From contig NZ_JASHIU010000004.1 of NCBI RefSeq assembly GCF_030733545.1, positions 109,002-173,001 of the forward strand: a stretch of 64,000 bases of DNA. Reading direction: 5' to 3'. Position 1 is the stretch's first letter. The number at the start of each line of letters is the position of its first letter. Shown here piece by piece: positions 60,762-64,000 of the stretch. A program made the position numbers and the translations under genes. Under the pieces are notes generated by a model. It did no database searches. It saw nothing but the letters and a program-made list of their open reading frames with translations, and was not told where the DNA came from. Origin of the DNA: Oceanicaulis sp. MMSF_3324. Its GTDB lineage: Bacteria > Pseudomonadota > Alphaproteobacteria > Caulobacterales > Maricaulaceae.

Positions 60762-62144
60762 GTGAGCGACAATTTCGATCCGTCGGCGCAAGTCGCCACT
60801 GACCATGCTGTTGCATTAGGCGTTGCGGCGGGCCGAGGATCGGCCCCCCGTCGCGCTTCCCGCCCCGCCGTATTGCGGGCGGACACGCCTGAAGGGGTCT
60901 GCGCCAATTGCGAGACCCAGCTCGAAGGCCCGGTCTGCCATATGTGCGGGCAGGTGGATGACGAGTATCACCGCCCGGTCCGCGGTCTTTTCAGCGAAAT
61001 CATTGAAGGCTTGCTGGCCCTGGACGGCCGCGTGGCGCGCACCATACCCGCGCTGCTGCTGTTTCCGGGCCGGGTGACGCGATCCTTCCTGAAGGGCAAG
61101 CGGATGCGGTACATGCCGCCCTTCCGCCTGTACATCATCGCTTCGCTGATCTTCTTCCTGCTCGTACCGCTCAATTCCGGCCTGGACCAGGCCACCAGCG
61201 ACATGCGCGAAGGCTGGAACAATGCCGATGGCCGGGTCGAGGCGGCGCGCGGCATCGAACAGGCCCGCAATCGCATTCAGGAACAGCAAGAGGCGGGGCA
61301 GATCAGCGAAGAGGATGCGCGCATTGCGTTGAACACTTTCAACATGCTTGGCCTGCCCGATGTTGATGAGGGCGCGTCCGAAGGGGCGGAGATCACCTTC
61401 CTGTCGCCCTACGGTCCCAAGGTCCCGGGAGGCGACCAGGCGCCTGAAGCGCCCGAGAAGGTCGCGGAGTCGGACTTCGTGCCGCCTGATCCAGACCCGA
61501 CAACGCTGAGCGTTGAAGACAAGCTGGCCCAGACCGAGGCGCCGCCGCCGGATGCAGGCGTTGTCGTCAGTGGCGCGGTGGATGCGGCCAACGCTGGAGA
61601 CGCGGATGAGCATCCGCTCGATCTGAGCGTGGATGGCGAACAAATCGAACGCTTCTTCGCGCCTGAGGATTTCGGGGAGCCTGCGCCTGATACCATGTGG
61701 CCGCTACAGCTGCGTCGCTATCTGGGCCAACGTTTCGCCCATGTGGCGGATGATCCGGGGGACTGGCTGGAATCAGCCGCGGACTGGGTGCCGCGGGTCA
61801 TGTTCGTGATGGTGCCGGTCTACGCCCTCTTGCTGGGGCTGGTCTATGTCTGGCGCCGCGGTTTCTTCCTGTACGATCACATGATCGTCTCGCTGCATTT
61901 CCATGCGGCCCTGTTCCTCGCCATGGCGATCATGAGCCAGGCGGCGCTCCTGATTGGCGGCGGCTGGGCGATCTTCGCCATGGTGGTCTATTCGAACGTC
62001 TATCTCTACAAGCTGCACCGCGTGGTCTATGAGCGCGGACGCTTCCAGTCGGCGGTGCGGACATTCACCCTGACCAACCTGTACGGGTTCGTGCTGCTGC
62101 TGGGCCTGTTCGCCGTCTTCCTGCTGGGCGCGGTTCTGGGCTAG
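60762..62144 (+). CDS. DUF3667 membrane protein with zinc ribbon and acidic insert
   Basis: A 460-residue protein. A four-Cys zinc ribbon (C47, C50, C59, C62 in CANCETQLEGPVCHMCGQ) and RPVRGLFSEIIEGLLALDGRV match DUF3667. A first membrane helix (about 121-137, after GKRMRYMPPFRLY) is followed by a 200-residue acidic Pro/Glu/Ala-rich region (138-345), then four more hydrophobic segments (346-366, 378-398, 400-416, 440-460). GTG 60762 is preferred to TTG 60750. Its stop shares CTAG with the convergent sppA stop. DUF3667 function is unknown; the insert is unusually long. Confidence 0.83.
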   Translation: MSDNFDPSAQVATDHAVALGVAAGRGSAPRRASRPAVLRADTPEGVCANCETQLEGPVCHMCGQVDDEYHRPVRGLFSEIIEGLLALDGRVARTIPALLLFPGRVTRSFLKGKRMRYMPPFRLYIIASLIFFLLVPLNSGLDQATSDMREGWNNADGRVEAARGIEQARNRIQEQQEAGQISEEDARIALNTFNMLGLPDVDEGASEGAEITFLSPYGPKVPGGDQAPEAPEKVAESDFVPPDPDPTTLSVEDKLAQTEAPPPDAGVVVSGAVDAANAGDADEHPLDLSVDGEQIERFFAPEDFGEPAPDTMWPLQLRRYLGQRFAHVADDPGDWLESAADWVPRVMFVMVPVYALLLGLVYVWRRGFFLYDHMIVSLHFHAALFLAMAIMSQAALLIGGGWAIFAMVVYSNVYLYKLHRVVYERGRFQSAVRTFTLTNLYGFVLLLGLFAVFLLGAVLG

Positions 62145-63928
62145 CGCGGGCTGTCCGCCGGCGCCATCAGCGTCGCCTCCTGGGCCTGCAGCCGTGATTG
62201 GGCGCGGAGCAGGGCCTGAGCTTCGGGCGTCTGCATCAGCTGATTGAACGCAGCGGCGCCTTGCGCGCCTTCCAGACTGACGCCGAAGAGCGCCTGCAAG
62301 GCCTCCACGCCGTCCGGACGCGCCGGAAAGCGCCGCAAGCGAATGGTCTGATTGTCGCTGAGCCCGGCCAGTTCACGGGCGCTGGCGAGCGCGGTTTCGA
62401 ATCCGCCCACCGAGTCGATCAGCCCCAAATCCAGCGCCTGCTGGCCGGTCCACACCCGCCCGCGGGCCAGGGTCTGGATACGCGCCAGCGGCAAGTCTCG
62501 GCCCTGTGCAACCTTGCGGGTGAAGTCTGAATAGACATCCTCGGCCAGGGCGCGGAAATCCGCCGCCTGGGTCTCGCTCCAGGGCTGGGACGGGGACTGC
62601 GCCATCGCGTATTCGCCGCCCACATGGAGCGGGTCGAGATTGAGCCCCAGACGCCCAAGGGCCTCCTGGGCGACCAGCTTGCCGCCGAACATGCCGATTG
62701 ATCCGGTTATCGAGGTGGCGTTCGCCACGATACGGTCGGCCGGTGCGGCGATGTAATATCCGCCCGACGCCGCGCGCGCGCCCATTGAAGCGATGACGGG
62801 CGTGCCCGCCTGCCGGGCCCGCATGACCGCATCCCAGATCTGGTCAGATGCAATGGCGGATCCGCCGGGCGAATCAATGCGCAGGATGATGGCCGCCACA
62901 GCGCGGTCACGGGCGGCGGCGTCCAGTGCGTCCGCGATCGTGTCTCCGCCGATCCCGGTTGCGCCAAACCCGGTCTGGGACGCGCCCGTCACGATCTCGC
63001 CTTGCGCTTCGATCAGGGCGATCACCGGGGCCTGGGCGCTGACTGGAGGCGTCATCTGGCGATGATAGCTCGCGATCTCGATCAGGCGGGCATTGGGCCC
63101 GGCGCGGTCCAGCGCGGTCTGTCGGGCCTCGGCCACATGGCCCAACCGATCCACCAGCCCCAGATCCAGCGCCTGTTCAGCGGAATAGGGGCCGGCTTCG
63201 ATTCGCGCCCGCAAGGCGTCAGTCTCCATGTCGCGCGCGCGGGCGATAATGGACAGGGCGCTGTCATGCACCGAGTTGAGCCAGCTCAACGTGGCTTCAC
63301 GGTGAGCCTCGGTATAGCTCGATTGTGTCAGCGTATCGGCGGCGTTCTTGTATTCATGCAACTGGATCATCTGCGGTTCGATGCCGAACTGCTCGAACAT
63401 GCCGCCCAGAAACAGGGTTTCCACGCCCAGGCCGACTGCGGTGAAGCTGGCCGTGTCCTGCAACCAGATCTCGTCAGCCGCGCCGACCGCCAGGTAAGGC
63501 AGGATGGAGCCGGCCTCGAACCCCTGGGCGTGGACGATGACCGGCTTGCCCGCTTCCGAAACGGCCGCCAGCAAGGCGTTGATTTCCTCCGCCTGGGCGG
63601 CGGGCAGGCTTTGCGTGTTGGCGCGAACGAAGACGGCGGCGACGCGCGTGTCCGTGCGCGCGTTGTACAAGGCGCGTGACAACTCGATGACCGACAGCGG
63701 TTCCGCGAAGGCGAACGGGGAGGCCGAAGGCTGATCCAGGCGCGGGGTGCGCAGGTCAAGCTCCAGCACCATCTCTCCTCGCAAGGCGGGCGCCGCGCGA
63801 TCTCCGGCCTCCTGGATCGCAGAGCCGATCAGTCCGCCGATCAGGAACACCACAAAGACCGTGCAGATGAGCGCGCCGGTGATGACGCCTGCAATGGACC
63901 CGAAGAATGTCAGCCAGAATTGTTTCAT
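62141..63928 (-). CDS. sppA: Signal peptide peptidase SppA, 67-kDa type
   Basis: A 595-residue inner-membrane S49 protease with tandem S49 domains that degrades cleaved signal peptides. The N-terminal membrane helix spans about 8-35. The first repeat supplies the general base Lys194 (LHEYKNAADTL), the second the nucleophile Ser388 (GARAASGGYYIAAP) and oxyanion-loop IDSPGGSA (351-358). This is the E. coli-type bimodular form. A short single-domain S49 paralogue is encoded at 4.6 kb. ATG 63928 starts just before the hydrophobic helix. Confidence 0.95.
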   Translation of the reverse strand: MKQFWLTFFGSIAGVITGALICTVFVVFLIGGLIGSAIQEAGDRAAPALRGEMVLELDLRTPRLDQPSASPFAFAEPLSVIELSRALYNARTDTRVAAVFVRANTQSLPAAQAEEINALLAAVSEAGKPVIVHAQGFEAGSILPYLAVGAADEIWLQDTASFTAVGLGVETLFLGGMFEQFGIEPQMIQLHEYKNAADTLTQSSYTEAHREATLSWLNSVHDSALSIIARARDMETDALRARIEAGPYSAEQALDLGLVDRLGHVAEARQTALDRAGPNARLIEIASYHRQMTPPVSAQAPVIALIEAQGEIVTGASQTGFGATGIGGDTIADALDAAARDRAVAAIILRIDSPGGSAIASDQIWDAVMRARQAGTPVIASMGARAASGGYYIAAPADRIVANATSITGSIGMFGGKLVAQEALGRLGLNLDPLHVGGEYAMAQSPSQPWSETQAADFRALAEDVYSDFTRKVAQGRDLPLARIQTLARGRVWTGQQALDLGLIDSVGGFETALASARELAGLSDNQTIRLRRFPARPDGVEALQALFGVSLEGAQGAAAFNQLMQTPEAQALLRAQSRLQAQEATLMAPADSPR

Positions 63929-64000
63929 GCCCGTCGCGCAACAGCATGCGCGCCCCCTCAAACCTTGCCGGAACCTTAACGGCGGCTGGGGGCGGGGTCG

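Noticed and set aside
59098..60816. 572-residue open frame antisense to oppA
   Set aside because: The oppA frame has a lipobox and all SBP_bac_5 blocks; the antisense frame has no recognisable motif.

Overview
This 64 kb window looks like chromosomal DNA from a high-GC alphaproteobacterium, probably a marine stalked or dimorphic member of the Maricaulales/Hyphomonadaceae (Maricaulis or Oceanicaulis type). The reasons are a strong G/C bias at third codon positions, short 4-bp ATGA/GTGA overlaps, a nadABC operon preceded by a NadQ-like Nudix regulator, a glyQ/glyS/ppdK block, the xseB-ispA-dxs-tlyA block, a TIGR02301 protein, and REP-like 'atcccgg...ccgggat' palindromes. This placement comes from gene content only. 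I saw no rRNA, tRNA, CRISPR array, insertion sequence, integrase or prophage.

Layout. 0-5.6 kb: a WecA/MraY-like sugar-phosphate transferase, an M14 carboxypeptidase, a long-chain polyprenyl diphosphate synthase, a DUF2007 protein, a TrmN6-like methyltransferase and a SohB-like S49 protease. 5.6-13.2 kb: glyQ, a glutathione S-transferase, glyS, ppdK and a SleB-type wall hydrolase. 13.2-19.2 kb: de novo NAD synthesis (nadA, nadB, nadC) with an upstream NadQ-like repressor and two candidate operators. 19.3-25.8 kb: universal stress protein, AmtB, an M42-like peptidase translationally close to a KAS III enzyme, Tag glycosylase and YgfZ. 25.9-39.6 kb: mixed housekeeping, including a GT9 glycosyltransferase, Nudix, the SRAP protein YedK, 3-hydroxybutyrate dehydrogenase, YaaA, a FAD-linked oxidase, a GrlR-like protein, Sua5, a YceI/cytochrome b561/YceI cluster, an acyl-CoA dehydrogenase, signal peptidase I and an SDR.

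39.8-50.5 kb: the conserved isoprenoid and RNA-modification block xseB-(csaA)-ispA-dxs-...-tlyA-...-rlmD. It is interrupted by a TetR/S41-peptidase pair with matching palindromic operators and by two envelope proteins with glycine zippers. One of these carries about 150 residues of an RRE-X tetrapeptide repeat. 50.7-56 kb: aroC, a DnaJ-domain protein divergent from pdxH, a DUF1499 protein, and a two-gene ATP-grasp/metallo-beta-lactamase operon. 56-64 kb: a split oligopeptide ABC transporter (oppB-oppC, then oppA, no ATPase genes), a DUF3667 membrane protein and a 67-kDa-type SppA.

No classical mobile or defence island is visible. The most distinctive elements are the arginine-rich tetrapeptide-repeat protein and its glycine-zipper neighbour, the TetR/S41 module with twin operators, the NadQ/nadABC control region, the 97-bp nested palindromic repeat found twice in convergent gaps, and the orphan ATP-grasp/MBL pair.
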